Positions 1-8,701 of a stretch of DNA of 16,555 nucleotides are shown piece by piece. Origin of the DNA: Rhodocyclaceae bacterium UBA2250 (GTDB lineage Bacteria; Pseudomonadota; Gammaproteobacteria; Burkholderiales; Rhodocyclaceae); NCBI GenBank assembly GCA_002347285.1, contig DDXW01000049.1:1-16555 (forward strand), in the 5' to 3' direction. The position numbers and the translations under genes are program-made. A model generated the notes under the pieces. It ran no database searches and was not told where the DNA came from. It worked only from the letters and a program-made list of their open reading frames with translations. Every line of letters starts with the position of its first letter. The first letter of the stretch is position 1.

Positions 1-294
1 TGCACGCCCTGCCGCGAGGGCACCGGCTGGCTCTACAAGGTGATCCATCGCATCGAGCACGGGCTCGGCCGTCCGGAAGATCTCGACCTGCTCGACAGCG
101 TCGCCGGCAACATCATGGGCCGCACCATCTGCGCCCTCGGGGACGCCGCCGCGCTGCCGGTGCGCAGCTTCGTCAAGCATTTCCGCAGCGAATTCGAGTA
201 CCACATCGAAAACAAGAAGTGCCTGGTTCCGCCCGAGGTGCAGAAGGCAGGCAGTACGTTCCACACCCGACTCATGGCAGGTGCCGCATGCTAG
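1..294 (+). CDS. nuoF: NADH-quinone oxidoreductase subunit F, C-terminal part (cut by window start)
   Basis: This is the end of NuoF, the complex I subunit that binds FMN and NADH and passes electrons into the iron-sulfur chain on the cytoplasmic side. Reading frame 1 is open from the first base to a TAG at 292-294. It begins inside the N3 4Fe-4S motif: the first residues are CTPCREGTGW, which are the second and third cysteine ligands of the family pattern CGxCTPCREG. The fourth ligand follows in GRTICALGDAA. The C-terminal tail, with VRSFVKHFRSEFEYHIENK, is typical of the family. The stop overlaps the nuoG start by 7 bases, which indicates translational coupling. The FMN and NADH sites lie upstream of the window. 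The identification is secure. Confidence 0.97.
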   Translation, partial: CTPCREGTGWLYKVIHRIEHGLGRPEDLDLLDSVAGNIMGRTICALGDAAALPVRSFVKHFRSEFEYHIENKKCLVPPEVQKAGSTFHTRLMAGAAC

Positions 295-2633
295 AGCTCG
301 AGATCGACGGCAAGCAGCTCCAGGTCGAGGACGGCGTGACCGTCATCGAGGCGGCGCACTCCGCCGGCATCTACATTCCGCATTTCTGCTACCACAAGAA
401 GCTGTCCATCGCGGCCAACTGCCGCATGTGCCTGGTGCAGGTCGAGAAGGCGCCCAAGCCGATGCCGGCCTGCGCCACGCCCGTCACCGCCGGCATGAAG
501 GTGTTCACCCATTCGAACATCGCGGTCAAGGCGCAGAAGGATGTGATGGAGTTCCTGCTGATCAACCATCCGCTCGACTGCCCGATCTGCGACCAGGGCG
601 GCGAGTGTCAGCTGCAGGATCTCGCCGTCGGCTACGGCGGTTCCGCCTCGCGCTTCCAGGAAGAGAAGCGCGTCGTGACCAACAAGGATCTCGGTCCGCT
701 GGTCGCCACCGACATGACCCGGTGCATCAACTGCACCCGCTGCGTGCGCTTCACGCAGGAGATCGCCGGCAACATGGAGCTCGGCCAGGCCTACCGCGGC
801 GACCGCGCCGAGATCATGCCCTTCCTCGACAAGACGCTCGACTCCGAGCTGTCCGGCAACGTCATCGACCTCTGCCCGGTCGGCGCGCTGACCTCGAAGC
901 CGTTCCGCTTCTCGGCGCGCACCTGGGAAATGTCCCGCCGCAAGTCGGTCAGCCCGCACGACGGCTTGGGCAGCAACCTGATCGTCCAGACCAAGCACGA
1001 CCAGGTGCTGCGCGTGCTGCCGCACGAGAACGAGGCGATCAACGAGTGCTGGCTGTCCGACAAGGAGCGCTTCTCCTACGAGGCGCTCAACTCCGCCGAG
1101 CGCCTGACCAGGCCGATGGTGAAGCAGGGCGGCGCCTGGAAGGAGGTCGAGTGGAACGTCGCGCTCGACTACGCCAGCCATGCGCTGCGCGACGTGGCGA
1201 AGAACCAGGGCGCCGACCAGATCGGCGCGCTGGTCAGCCCGCACGCCACGCTCGAGGAGATGTTCCTCGCCCAGAAGCTGCTGCGCGGCCTCGGTTCCGA
1301 CAACATCGATTTCCGCCTGCGCCAGAGCGATTTCAGCCTCGACGGCCAGCGCAACGGCGCACCGTGGCTGGGTATGCCGACCGCCGAGCTCGGCCAGCTC
1401 GACCGCGTGCTCGTCGTCGGCAGCTTCCTGCGCAAGGATCATCCGCTGATCGCCCAGCGCCTGCGCCAGTCGGCCAAGCGCGGCACGAAGATTTCCGTTC
1501 TCCACTCGGCCGACGACGATCTGCTGATCAAGCTGTTCGCCAGGAGCATCGTCGCACCTGCGCAGTTGCCAGTCGCGCTGGCAGAAATCGTCAAGGCAGT
1601 CGCCCAGCTCAAGAATGCCGCGCTCGGCGCCGAGTTCGAAAAACTCGGCGCTGGCGAGGCGGCGCAGAAGATCGCCGAAAGTCTCGTTTCGGGCCGCAAC
1701 ACCGGCATCCTGCTCGGCAACTTCGCCCAACAGCATCCGCACGCCGCAACCCTGCAACGTCTGGCGCAGCAACTGGCAAAACTGCTCGGCGCGAAGTTCG
1801 GCTGGCTCGGCGAGGCGGCCAACAGCGTCGGCGGCTATGTCGCCAGGGCGCTGCCGGTGCAGGGCGGCCGCAATGCGGCGCGCCTCGTCGCCGAACCGCG
1901 CCAGGCCTACCTGCTGCTCGGCGTCGAGCCTGAGTTCGACTGCGCGAACGGCGCCGCCGCACTGGCCGCGCTGAAGCAGGCGGCGAGCGTGATCGTCCTG
2001 TCGCCGTTCAAGTCGGCCGCGATGCTCGATTACGCCGACTGCCTGCTGCCGGTCTCGCCGTTCGCGGAAACCTCCGGCACCTTCGTCAACACCGAGGGCC
2101 GGGCGCAGAGCTTCTATGCCGTCTGCAAGCCGCAGGGCGAAACCCGTCCGGCCTGGAAGGTGCTGCGCGTGCTCGGCAACCTGCTCGAACTCGCCGGCTT
2201 CGGCCACGAGTCCTCGGAGCAGGTGCGCGACGAGATGCTTGGCGGCAAACCCGAATTCGTCTCCGGTCTCGACAACGCGGTCAAGCCGGGTGCATTGAAT
2301 CTTTCCGATGCCGCAAGCGGAGTTCAGCCGGGTATTCAACGAGTCGCCGACGTGCCGATCCATTTCGCCGATCCACTCGCGCGCCGCGCTCCAAGCCTGC
2401 AGGCGACCAAGGATGCCGCCGCGCCGACCGCGCGCATGAACGCCGTGCTGCTGGCCCAACTGGGCCTGTCGGACGGTGGCAAGGCAAGACTCGGCGCTGG
2501 CGAGGCGGCGGTGGAACTCAATGTGCAACTAGACGCCGGCGTGCCGGATGGCTGCGTGCGGGTCGCGGCCGCGCACGCGAGCACCATCGCGCTCGGTCCG
2601 CTGTCCGCTTCGATCACCGTGGAGCGCGCCTGA
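288..2633 (+). CDS. nuoG: NADH-quinone oxidoreductase subunit G
   Basis: NuoG is the large iron-sulfur subunit of the complex I peripheral arm. It carries electrons from NuoF/E toward NuoI. The product is 781 aa. The N-terminal ferredoxin domain has 2Fe-2S (N1b) ligands C34, C45, C48 and C62. The N5 cluster ligands are H94, C98, C101 and C107, and the N4 ligands are C146, C149, C152 and C196. The segment after residue 210 (WEMSRRKSVSPHDGLGSN) has no CxxCxxxC set, so the extra N7 cluster of E. coli-type NuoG appears absent. The rest is a molybdopterin-oxidoreductase-like domain, degenerate in this family, and the protein is shorter than E. coli NuoG (about 900 aa). I chose ATG 288 (MLELEIDGK) because it matches the family N-terminus; an in-frame ATG at 219 would extend the protein into the nuoF reading region. 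The stop overlaps the nuoH start (TGATG). Confidence 0.97.
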   Translation: MLELEIDGKQLQVEDGVTVIEAAHSAGIYIPHFCYHKKLSIAANCRMCLVQVEKAPKPMPACATPVTAGMKVFTHSNIAVKAQKDVMEFLLINHPLDCPICDQGGECQLQDLAVGYGGSASRFQEEKRVVTNKDLGPLVATDMTRCINCTRCVRFTQEIAGNMELGQAYRGDRAEIMPFLDKTLDSELSGNVIDLCPVGALTSKPFRFSARTWEMSRRKSVSPHDGLGSNLIVQTKHDQVLRVLPHENEAINECWLSDKERFSYEALNSAERLTRPMVKQGGAWKEVEWNVALDYASHALRDVAKNQGADQIGALVSPHATLEEMFLAQKLLRGLGSDNIDFRLRQSDFSLDGQRNGAPWLGMPTAELGQLDRVLVVGSFLRKDHPLIAQRLRQSAKRGTKISVLHSADDDLLIKLFARSIVAPAQLPVALAEIVKAVAQLKNAALGAEFEKLGAGEAAQKIAESLVSGRNTGILLGNFAQQHPHAATLQRLAQQLAKLLGAKFGWLGEAANSVGGYVARALPVQGGRNAARLVAEPRQAYLLLGVEPEFDCANGAAALAALKQAASVIVLSPFKSAAMLDYADCLLPVSPFAETSGTFVNTEGRAQSFYAVCKPQGETRPAWKVLRVLGNLLELAGFGHESSEQVRDEMLGGKPEFVSGLDNAVKPGALNLSDAASGVQPGIQRVADVPIHFADPLARRAPSLQATKDAAAPTARMNAVLLAQLGLSDGGKARLGAGEAAVELNVQLDAGVPDGCVRVAAAHASTIALGPLSASITVERA

Positions 2634-3697
2634 TGGAAGCCCTGATCCTGCAGTTCCTCCAGCCGCTCCTCGGATCCTGGCTCGATCCCGTCTGGCCGCT
2701 GCTCTGGTCGCTGCTGCGCATCGTCGCGATCCTCGTGCCGCTGATCGTCGGCATCGCCTACCTGCCGTACTTCGAGCGCAAGGTCATCGCCTACATGCAC
2801 GTGCGCATCGGCCCGAACCGCGTCGGTCCGTTCGGCCTGTTCCAGCCGATCGCCGACGGCCTCAAGCTGCTCTTCAAGGAAGTGCTGGTGCCCACCAAGG
2901 CCAGCAAGCTGCTGTTCCTCGTCGGCCCGATCGTCGCCCTGGCTCCCGCGCTGGTCGCCTGGGCGGTGGTGCCGTTCGCCGAAGGCTGGGTGCTCGCCGA
3001 CATCGACGCCGGCATCCTGTTCCTGCTGGCGGTCACCTCGATCGGCGTCTACGGCATCATCATCTCCGGCTGGGCCTCCAACTCGAAATATCCCTTCCTC
3101 GGCGCGATGCGCGCCTCGGCGCAGATGATCTCCTACGAGATCGCGATGGGCATGGCGCTGCTCTGCGTGCTGATGGTGTCGAACAGCCTCAACCTCTCCG
3201 ACATCGTGCGCGCGCAGGATCATGGCCGCTTCGCCGACCTTGGCCTCGGTCTGCTGTCGTGGAACTGGCTGCCGCTGCTGCCGATGTTCCTCGTCTATCT
3301 GATCTCCGGCGTTGCCGAGACCAACCGCGCGCCGTTCGACGTGGTCGAGGGCGAATCGGAGATCGTCGCCGGCCATATGATCGAGTATTCCGGCATGGCC
3401 TTCGCGCTGTTCTTCCTGGCCGAATACGGCAACATGATCCTGGTCTCGTTCCTGACCGCGACATTCTTCCTCGGCGGCTGGCTCTCGCCGGTCGGCTTCC
3501 TGCCCGACGGCCACTGGTGGCTGGCGGCCAAGGTTTCCTTCCTGCTGTTCTGCTTCCTCTGGTTCCGCGCGACCTTCCCGCGCTATCGCTACGACCAGAT
3601 CATGCGCCTCGGCTGGAAGGTGTTCGTGCCGATCTGCTTCGTCTGGATCCTCGTCATCGGCGTCTGGATGATGTCCCCCCTGAATATCTGGAAATGA
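2633..3697 (+). CDS. nuoH: NADH-quinone oxidoreductase subunit H
   Basis: NuoH is the membrane subunit that forms most of the quinone-binding cavity and links it to the proton channels. The product is 354 aa, with about eight hydrophobic segments. Hallmark family stretches are present: FERKVIAYMHVRIGPNRVGP (from residue 47) and, in the second half, the charged loop AETNRAPFDVVEGESEIVAG followed by HMIEYSGMAFALFFLAEY. The loop contributes acidic residues to the so-called E-channel at the quinone site. The ATG overlaps the nuoG stop by one base, and a GGAG at 2621-2624 serves as ribosome binding site. Nothing looks damaged. Confidence 0.97.
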   Translation: MEALILQFLQPLLGSWLDPVWPLLWSLLRIVAILVPLIVGIAYLPYFERKVIAYMHVRIGPNRVGPFGLFQPIADGLKLLFKEVLVPTKASKLLFLVGPIVALAPALVAWAVVPFAEGWVLADIDAGILFLLAVTSIGVYGIIISGWASNSKYPFLGAMRASAQMISYEIAMGMALLCVLMVSNSLNLSDIVRAQDHGRFADLGLGLLSWNWLPLLPMFLVYLISGVAETNRAPFDVVEGESEIVAGHMIEYSGMAFALFFLAEYGNMILVSFLTATFFLGGWLSPVGFLPDGHWWLAAKVSFLLFCFLWFRATFPRYRYDQIMRLGWKVFVPICFVWILVIGVWMMSPLNIWK

Positions 3698-3706
3698 GGC
3701 GCTGAC

Positions 3707-4192
3707 ATGGGAGCGAAAGACTTCATCGGCAGCCTGTTCCTCAAGGAACTGCTGCAGGGCATGGCGGTCACCGCCGGCTACTTCTTCAAGCCGAAGATCA
3801 CCGTCCAGTATCCGGAAGACAAGACGCCGCTGTCGCCGCGCTTCCGCGGTCTGCACGCGCTGCGCCGCTATCCGAACGGCGAGGAGCGCTGCATCGCCTG
3901 CAAGCTCTGCGAGGCGGTCTGCCCGGCGCTGGCGATCACCATCGAGTCCGCCCAGCGCGACGACGGCAGCCGGCGTACCACGCGCTACGACATCGACTTG
4001 ACCAAGTGCATCTTCTGCGGCTTCTGCGAAGAGGCCTGCCCGGTCGATGCGATCGTCGAAACCCACGTCTTCGAGTACCACGGGGAATCCCGCGGCGATC
4101 TCTACTACACCAAGCAGATGCTGCTCGCCAACGGCGACCGCTACGAGGCCGAGATCGCCAGGAACCGGGCGCTCGATGCTCCCTACAGGTAA
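3707..4192 (+). CDS. nuoI: NADH-quinone oxidoreductase subunit I (8Fe-8S ferredoxin type)
   Basis: NuoI carries clusters N6a and N6b, which hand electrons to the terminal cluster N2 near the quinone. The product is 161 aa, the short form usual in alpha- and betaproteobacteria. Two ferredoxin motifs are intact: C62, C65, C68 with C72 (CIACKLCEAVCP), and C101, C104, C107 with C111 (CIFCGFCEEACP). The N-terminal amphipathic region (FIGSLFLKELLQGMAVTAGYFF) should dock it on the membrane arm. A GAGG at 3696-3699, seven bases before the ATG, supports this start. It lies 9 bases after nuoH and 9 bases before nuoJ. Confidence 0.97.
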   Translation: MGAKDFIGSLFLKELLQGMAVTAGYFFKPKITVQYPEDKTPLSPRFRGLHALRRYPNGEERCIACKLCEAVCPALAITIESAQRDDGSRRTTRYDIDLTKCIFCGFCEEACPVDAIVETHVFEYHGESRGDLYYTKQMLLANGDRYEAEIARNRALDAPYR

Positions 4193-4201
4193 CGGCCGAC
4201 A

Positions 4202-4843
4202 ATGGAATTCAAGACCTTCGTCTTCTACGTGCTCGCGGCGATCATGCTGTTCGGCGCCCTGCGCGTGATCTCGGCCAGGAACCCGGTGCATGCGGCGCTG
4301 TTCCTGGTGCTGACCTTCTTCTCCGCCGCCGGCCTGTGGCTGCTGCTGCAGGCGGAATTCCTCGCCATCGTGCTGATCATGGTCTATGTCGGCGCGGTGA
4401 TGGTGCTGTTCCTGTTCGTCGTCATGATGCTCGACATCGACATCGCGCGGCTGCGTCACCGCTTCTGGAGCTACCTGCCGCTCGGTGCGATGATCGGCCT
4501 GCTGATGGTCGCCGAGATGGCGCTGGTGCTCGGCGGCAAGTATTTCGGCGCCGCCGCGCTGCCCGGACAGGACATGCCGGCCGGCTACAGCAACACCAAG
4601 GAACTCGGCCGGCTGCTGTTCACCGAGTACGTCTACCCCTTCGAGTTGGCCTCGGTCGTGCTGCTGGTGGGCATCGTCGCCGCGATCATGCTGACGCTGC
4701 GCCAGCGCAAGGATTCGAAATACCAGAAGGTCTCCGAACAATTGGCGGTCAAGCGCCACGAACGCGTGCGGCTGGTCAAGATGGCGGCCGAGAAGGATGC
4801 GCCGGCCACCGGCGAATCGGCGGCGGAACAGGGAGGTCAATGA
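4202..4843 (+). CDS. nuoJ: NADH-quinone oxidoreductase subunit J
   Basis: NuoJ is a five-helix membrane subunit between the quinone module and the antiporter-like pumps. The product is 213 aa, somewhat longer than the E. coli protein because of a charged C-terminal tail rich in Lys, Arg and Glu. The conserved third helix region VYVGAVMVLFLFVVMML is present; in known structures this helix bends (a pi-bulge) during the catalytic cycle. Hydrophobic segments cover residues of about 5-80, 95-115 and 140-165. The upstream ribosome binding site is weak (CAGG within the end of nuoI), so translation probably depends on coupling to nuoI. The TGA stop lies one base before the nuoK ATG. Confidence 0.95.
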   Translation: MEFKTFVFYVLAAIMLFGALRVISARNPVHAALFLVLTFFSAAGLWLLLQAEFLAIVLIMVYVGAVMVLFLFVVMMLDIDIARLRHRFWSYLPLGAMIGLLMVAEMALVLGGKYFGAAALPGQDMPAGYSNTKELGRLLFTEYVYPFELASVVLLVGIVAAIMLTLRQRKDSKYQKVSEQLAVKRHERVRLVKMAAEKDAPATGESAAEQGGQ

Positions 4844-4844
4844 C

Positions 4845-5159
4845 ATGCTGGCCACGCTTTCCCTTTCCCATTACCTGATCCTGTCGGCGATCCTGTTCGC
4901 CATCAGCATCGTCGGCATCTTCCTCAACCGCAAGAACCTGATCGTGCTGCTGATGGCCATCGAGTTGATGCTGCTGTCGGTCAACATGAACTTCGTCGCC
5001 TTCTCCCACTACCTCAACGACCTGGCCGGCCAGCTGATGGTGTTCTTCATCCTGACGGTGGCGGCGGCGGAGGCCGGCATCGGCCTGGCGATCCTGGTCG
5101 TGCTGTTCCGCAGCCTATCGTCCATCCATGTCGATGACCTCGACAGCCTGAAGGGATAA
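4845..5159 (+). CDS. nuoK: NADH-quinone oxidoreductase subunit K
   Basis: NuoK is a small three-helix membrane subunit (104 aa), homologous to MrpC of Na+/H+ antiporters, and takes part in proton transfer. The two buried glutamates known to be essential in the family are visible: E40 in LLMAIELMLLSVN and E76 in AAAEAGIGLAILV. The ATG at 4845 gives MLATLSLSHYLILSAI, the normal family start. It is preceded by a strong GGGAGG at 4831-4836 with 8 bases of spacing, located inside the end of nuoJ. A longer in-frame start at 4797 would add a basic non-family extension and is unlikely. Confidence 0.96.
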   Translation: MLATLSLSHYLILSAILFAISIVGIFLNRKNLIVLLMAIELMLLSVNMNFVAFSHYLNDLAGQLMVFFILTVAAAEAGIGLAILVVLFRSLSSIHVDDLDSLKG

Positions 5160-5167
5160 GCGCCGCC

Positions 5168-7201
5168 ATGAAACTGCTCTACCTCATCGTGCCGCTGGCG
5201 CCCCTGTTCGGCGCGATCGTCGCCGGCCTGTTCAGCAAGGCGGTCGGGCGCGCCGGCGCGCACTCGATCACCATCCTCGGCGTGGCGATCTCGTTTCTCG
5301 CCGCGCTGGCCGTGCTGTTCGACGTGATGAACGGCCGCAGCTTCAACGGCGACATCTATACCTGGCTCGAATCGGGCGGTCTCAAGCTCTCGATCGGCTT
5401 CCTGATCGACCCGCTCACCGCGGTGATGATGGTGGTGGTCACCTTCGTCTCGCTGATGGTACATATCTACACGATCGGCTACATGGCCCACGACGAGGAG
5501 AACTGGCCGGCAGACAGCAAGGCGGGGACCAACAGCTACCAGCGCTTCTTCGCCTACATCTCGCTGTTCACCTTTTCGATGCTGATGCTCGTCATGAGCA
5601 ACAACTTCGTCCAGCTGTTCTTCGGCTGGGAAGCGGTCGGCCTGGTCTCCTACCTGCTGATCGGCTTCTGGGCGACGCGGCCGACGGCGGTCTACGCCAA
5701 CCTCAAGGCATTCCTGGTCAACCGCGTCGGCGACTTCGGCTTCCTGCTCGGCATCGGCCTGGTCGCCGCCTACGCCGGCAGCCTCGACTACGCCGCCGTG
5801 TTCGGCAAGGCCAAGGATCTCGCGGCCATCACCGAAGCGACCACCGGCTGGCCGCTGGCCACCGCGATCTGCATCGGCCTGTTCGTCGGCGCGATGGGCA
5901 AGTCGGCGCAGTTCCCGCTGCACGTCTGGCTGCCCGACTCGATGGAGGGTCCGACGCCGATCTCCGCGCTGATCCACGCCGCCACCATGGTGACAGCCGG
6001 CATCTTCATGGTGTCGCGCATGTCGCCGCTGTTCGAACTGTCGGACACCGCGCTGTCCTTCGTCATCGTCGTCGGCGCGATCACCACGCTGTTCATGGCG
6101 CTGATCGCCATCGTGCAGACCGACATCAAGCGCGTGGTCGCCTACTCGACGCTCTCGCAACTCGGCTACATGACCATGGCGCTCGGCGCCTCGGCCTACT
6201 CGGTGGCGATCTTCCACCTGATGACGCACGCCTTCTTCAAGGCGGTGCTGTTCCTCGGCGCCGGTTCGGTGATCATCGCGATGCACCACGAGCAGGACAT
6301 GCGCAAGATGGGCGGCCTGCGCAAGTACATGCCGATCACCTACGCGACGGTGCTGATCGGCGCCATCGCCAACGCCGGCCTGCCGCCGTTCGCCGGCTTC
6401 TTCTCGAAGGACTCGGTCATCGAGGCGGTGCATCTGGCCAACGTGCCGGGCGCCGGCTTCGCCTACTTCTGCGCGCTGGCGGCGGTATTCGTCGGCGGCC
6501 TGTATTCGTTCCGCCTGGTGTTCTTCGCCTTCCACGGCAAGGAGCGCTTCCGCGACGCCCACCACGACGAACACGGCCACGCAACGCATCACGACGAGCA
6601 CGGCCATCACGGCGCTCATGGTAGCCACGAACCCCACGAGTCGCCCAAGGTGGTCACCGTGCCGCTGATCCTGCTTTCGATCCCGGCGATCGCTTCCGGC
6701 TGGCTGATCGGCTCCCTCCTCTACGGCAACTGGTTCGGCGACGCGATCTTCTTCGCCGAGGCGCATCCCGCCATGGCGCACATGAAGGAAGCCTTTCACG
6801 GCGTGTTCGGCATGATGGCCCATGGCGTGACGACGCTGCCGTTCTGGCTGGCGATTTCCGGCGCGGCGCTCGCCTGGTTCCTCTACATCAAGCGCCCGGA
6901 TCTGCCGGCGGTGCTGCGCGAAAAATTCGCCTTGCCGGTGAAGATCCTTGAAAACAAGTATGGGCTGGACGACTTCAACCAGTGGTTTTTCGCCAACGGC
7001 GCCTGCGGCATCGGCCGCAGCCTGTGGAAGGCCGGCGACCAGGCCGTCATCGACGGCGTGGCGGTCAACGGCTCGGCCAAGCTGATCGGCTGGTTCGCCG
7101 GCGTGGTGCGCCTGATCCAGTCCGGCCACCTCTATCAATATGCCTTTTCCATGATCATCGGCGTCTTCGTGCTGCTGACGCTATGGATGAACCGAGTCTG
7201 A
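5168..7201 (+). CDS. nuoL: NADH-quinone oxidoreductase subunit L
   Basis: NuoL is the most distal antiporter-like proton-pumping subunit, with a long lateral helix at its C-terminus. The product is 677 aa, longer than E. coli NuoL (about 613 aa). Key family residues are visible: E155 in FFGWEAVGLVSYLL, and K245 in GAMGKSAQFPLHVWLPDSME with the following SALIHAATMVTAG stretch. Between two hydrophobic blocks, residues of about 462-490 form a His-rich loop with 12 histidines and two near copies of HHDEHGH. This insertion accounts for part of the extra length, and loops of this kind are known from other betaproteobacterial NuoL proteins. The gene starts 8 bases after nuoK, with an AAGGG at 5151-5155. 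Confidence 0.97.
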   Translation: MKLLYLIVPLAPLFGAIVAGLFSKAVGRAGAHSITILGVAISFLAALAVLFDVMNGRSFNGDIYTWLESGGLKLSIGFLIDPLTAVMMVVVTFVSLMVHIYTIGYMAHDEENWPADSKAGTNSYQRFFAYISLFTFSMLMLVMSNNFVQLFFGWEAVGLVSYLLIGFWATRPTAVYANLKAFLVNRVGDFGFLLGIGLVAAYAGSLDYAAVFGKAKDLAAITEATTGWPLATAICIGLFVGAMGKSAQFPLHVWLPDSMEGPTPISALIHAATMVTAGIFMVSRMSPLFELSDTALSFVIVVGAITTLFMALIAIVQTDIKRVVAYSTLSQLGYMTMALGASAYSVAIFHLMTHAFFKAVLFLGAGSVIIAMHHEQDMRKMGGLRKYMPITYATVLIGAIANAGLPPFAGFFSKDSVIEAVHLANVPGAGFAYFCALAAVFVGGLYSFRLVFFAFHGKERFRDAHHDEHGHATHHDEHGHHGAHGSHEPHESPKVVTVPLILLSIPAIASGWLIGSLLYGNWFGDAIFFAEAHPAMAHMKEAFHGVFGMMAHGVTTLPFWLAISGAALAWFLYIKRPDLPAVLREKFALPVKILENKYGLDDFNQWFFANGACGIGRSLWKAGDQAVIDGVAVNGSAKLIGWFAGVVRLIQSGHLYQYAFSMIIGVFVLLTLWMNRV

Positions 7202-7204
7202 CGG

Positions 7205-8683
7205 ATGCCTGAGATGAGTTCCCTACTGAGCCTTGCAATCTGGATACCCATCTTCGGCGCCTTCGTCGTGTTCGCTTGCGGCGAGCAGAAGAAACTGGCG
7301 CGCTGGACGGCGCTCGCGGTCGCCTTCGCCGGCTTCGCAATCACCCTGCCGCTTTATATCGGCTTCGACCCGGCGCAGGCCGGCATGCAGTTCGTCGAGC
7401 AACGCCCCTGGATCCCGCTGCTCAACATCGAATACCTGCTCGGCGTGGACGGCATCTCGGTGCTGTTCATCCTGCTCAACAGCTTCGTCACCATCCTGGT
7501 CGTCATCGCCGGCTGGGAAGTGATCGAGGACAAGGTCGCGCAGTACATGGGCGCCTTCCTGATCATGTCGGGCCTGATGAACGGCATCTTCTGCGCGCTC
7601 GACGCGGTGCTCTTCTACGTGTTCTTCGAGGCGTCGCTGATCCCGATGTACATCATCATCGGCGTCTGGGGCGGCCCCAACCGCGTCTATGCGGCCTTCA
7701 AGTTCTTCCTCTACACGCTGCTCGGTTCGCTGCTGATGCTGATCGCGCTGATCTGGCTCTACCTGTCCTCGGGCGGCAGCTTCAACCTGCTCGAATGGCA
7801 CCAGCTGCGCATCGACATGACGCCGCAGATCCTGCTGTTCCTCGCCTTCCTGGTCGCCTTCGCGGTCAAGGTACCGATGTGGCCGGTGCATACCTGGCTG
7901 CCGGACGCCCACGTCGAGGCGCCGACCGGCGGCTCGGTGGTGCTGGCGGCGATCATGCTGAAGCTCGGTGCGTACGGCTTTCTCCGATTCTCGCTGCCGA
8001 TCGCGCCCGATGCCAGCCACACCCTGGCGCCGTTGATGATCACCCTGTCGCTGATCGCGGTGATCTACATCGGTTTCGTCGCCCTGGTCCAGGCCGACAT
8101 GAAGAAGCTGATCGCCTATTCGTCGATCTCGCACATGGGCTTCGTCACCCTGGGCTTCTTCATCTTCAACCAGCTCGGCATCGAGGGCGCGCTGGTGCAG
8201 ATGGTCTCCCACGGCTTCGTCTCCGCCGCGATGTTCCTCTGCGTTGGCGTGATGTACGACCGCCTGCACTCGCGTCAGATCGCCGACTACGGCGGGGTGA
8301 TGCATCGCATGCCGAAATTCGCCGGCTTCTTCGTGCTGTTCGCCATGGCCAATGCGGGTCTGCCGGCAACTTCCGGCTTCGTCGGCGAGTTCATGGTCGC
8401 CCTCGGCGCCATCAAGTTCAATTTCTGGGTCGGCTTCGCCGCCGCGACGACGCTGGTGCTCGGCGCGGCCTACACGCTCTGGATGGTCAAGCGCGTCGTC
8501 TACGGCCCCGTCGGCAACAGCCACGTCGCCGAACTCGCCGACATCAGCCACCGCGAGTTCCTGTTCCTCGCCCTGCTGGCGCTCTGCGTGCTGGCGATGG
8601 GCGTCTATCCCTTCCCCTTCACCGAGGTGATGCACGCCTCGGTGGATAACCTGCTCAAGCACGTCGCGGTGAGCAAACTGTAA
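7205..8683 (+). CDS. nuoM: NADH-quinone oxidoreductase subunit M
   Basis: NuoM is the middle antiporter-like pump of the membrane arm (492 aa, about 14 helices). It has E142 in YVFFEASLIPMYIIIG and K222 in FAVKVPMWPVHTWLPDAHVE, the pair needed for proton translocation in the family, followed by the conserved broken-helix region APTGGSVVLAAIMLKLGAYG. Two starts are possible, ATG 7205 and ATG 7214; neither has a clear Shine-Dalgarno sequence, and they differ by only three residues. The gene begins 3 bases after the nuoL stop, so it probably relies on coupling. Confidence 0.97.
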   Translation: MPEMSSLLSLAIWIPIFGAFVVFACGEQKKLARWTALAVAFAGFAITLPLYIGFDPAQAGMQFVEQRPWIPLLNIEYLLGVDGISVLFILLNSFVTILVVIAGWEVIEDKVAQYMGAFLIMSGLMNGIFCALDAVLFYVFFEASLIPMYIIIGVWGGPNRVYAAFKFFLYTLLGSLLMLIALIWLYLSSGGSFNLLEWHQLRIDMTPQILLFLAFLVAFAVKVPMWPVHTWLPDAHVEAPTGGSVVLAAIMLKLGAYGFLRFSLPIAPDASHTLAPLMITLSLIAVIYIGFVALVQADMKKLIAYSSISHMGFVTLGFFIFNQLGIEGALVQMVSHGFVSAAMFLCVGVMYDRLHSRQIADYGGVMHRMPKFAGFFVLFAMANAGLPATSGFVGEFMVALGAIKFNFWVGFAAATTLVLGAAYTLWMVKRVVYGPVGNSHVAELADISHREFLFLALLALCVLAMGVYPFPFTEVMHASVDNLLKHVAVSKL

Positions 8684-8701
8684 GCGCCGACGAGAGAAGC
8701 G

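Noticed and set aside
219..287. Longer NuoG start at ATG 219
   Set aside because: It would translate the end of nuoF in a second frame; MLELEIDGK at 288 is the normal family start and gives correct cluster spacing.
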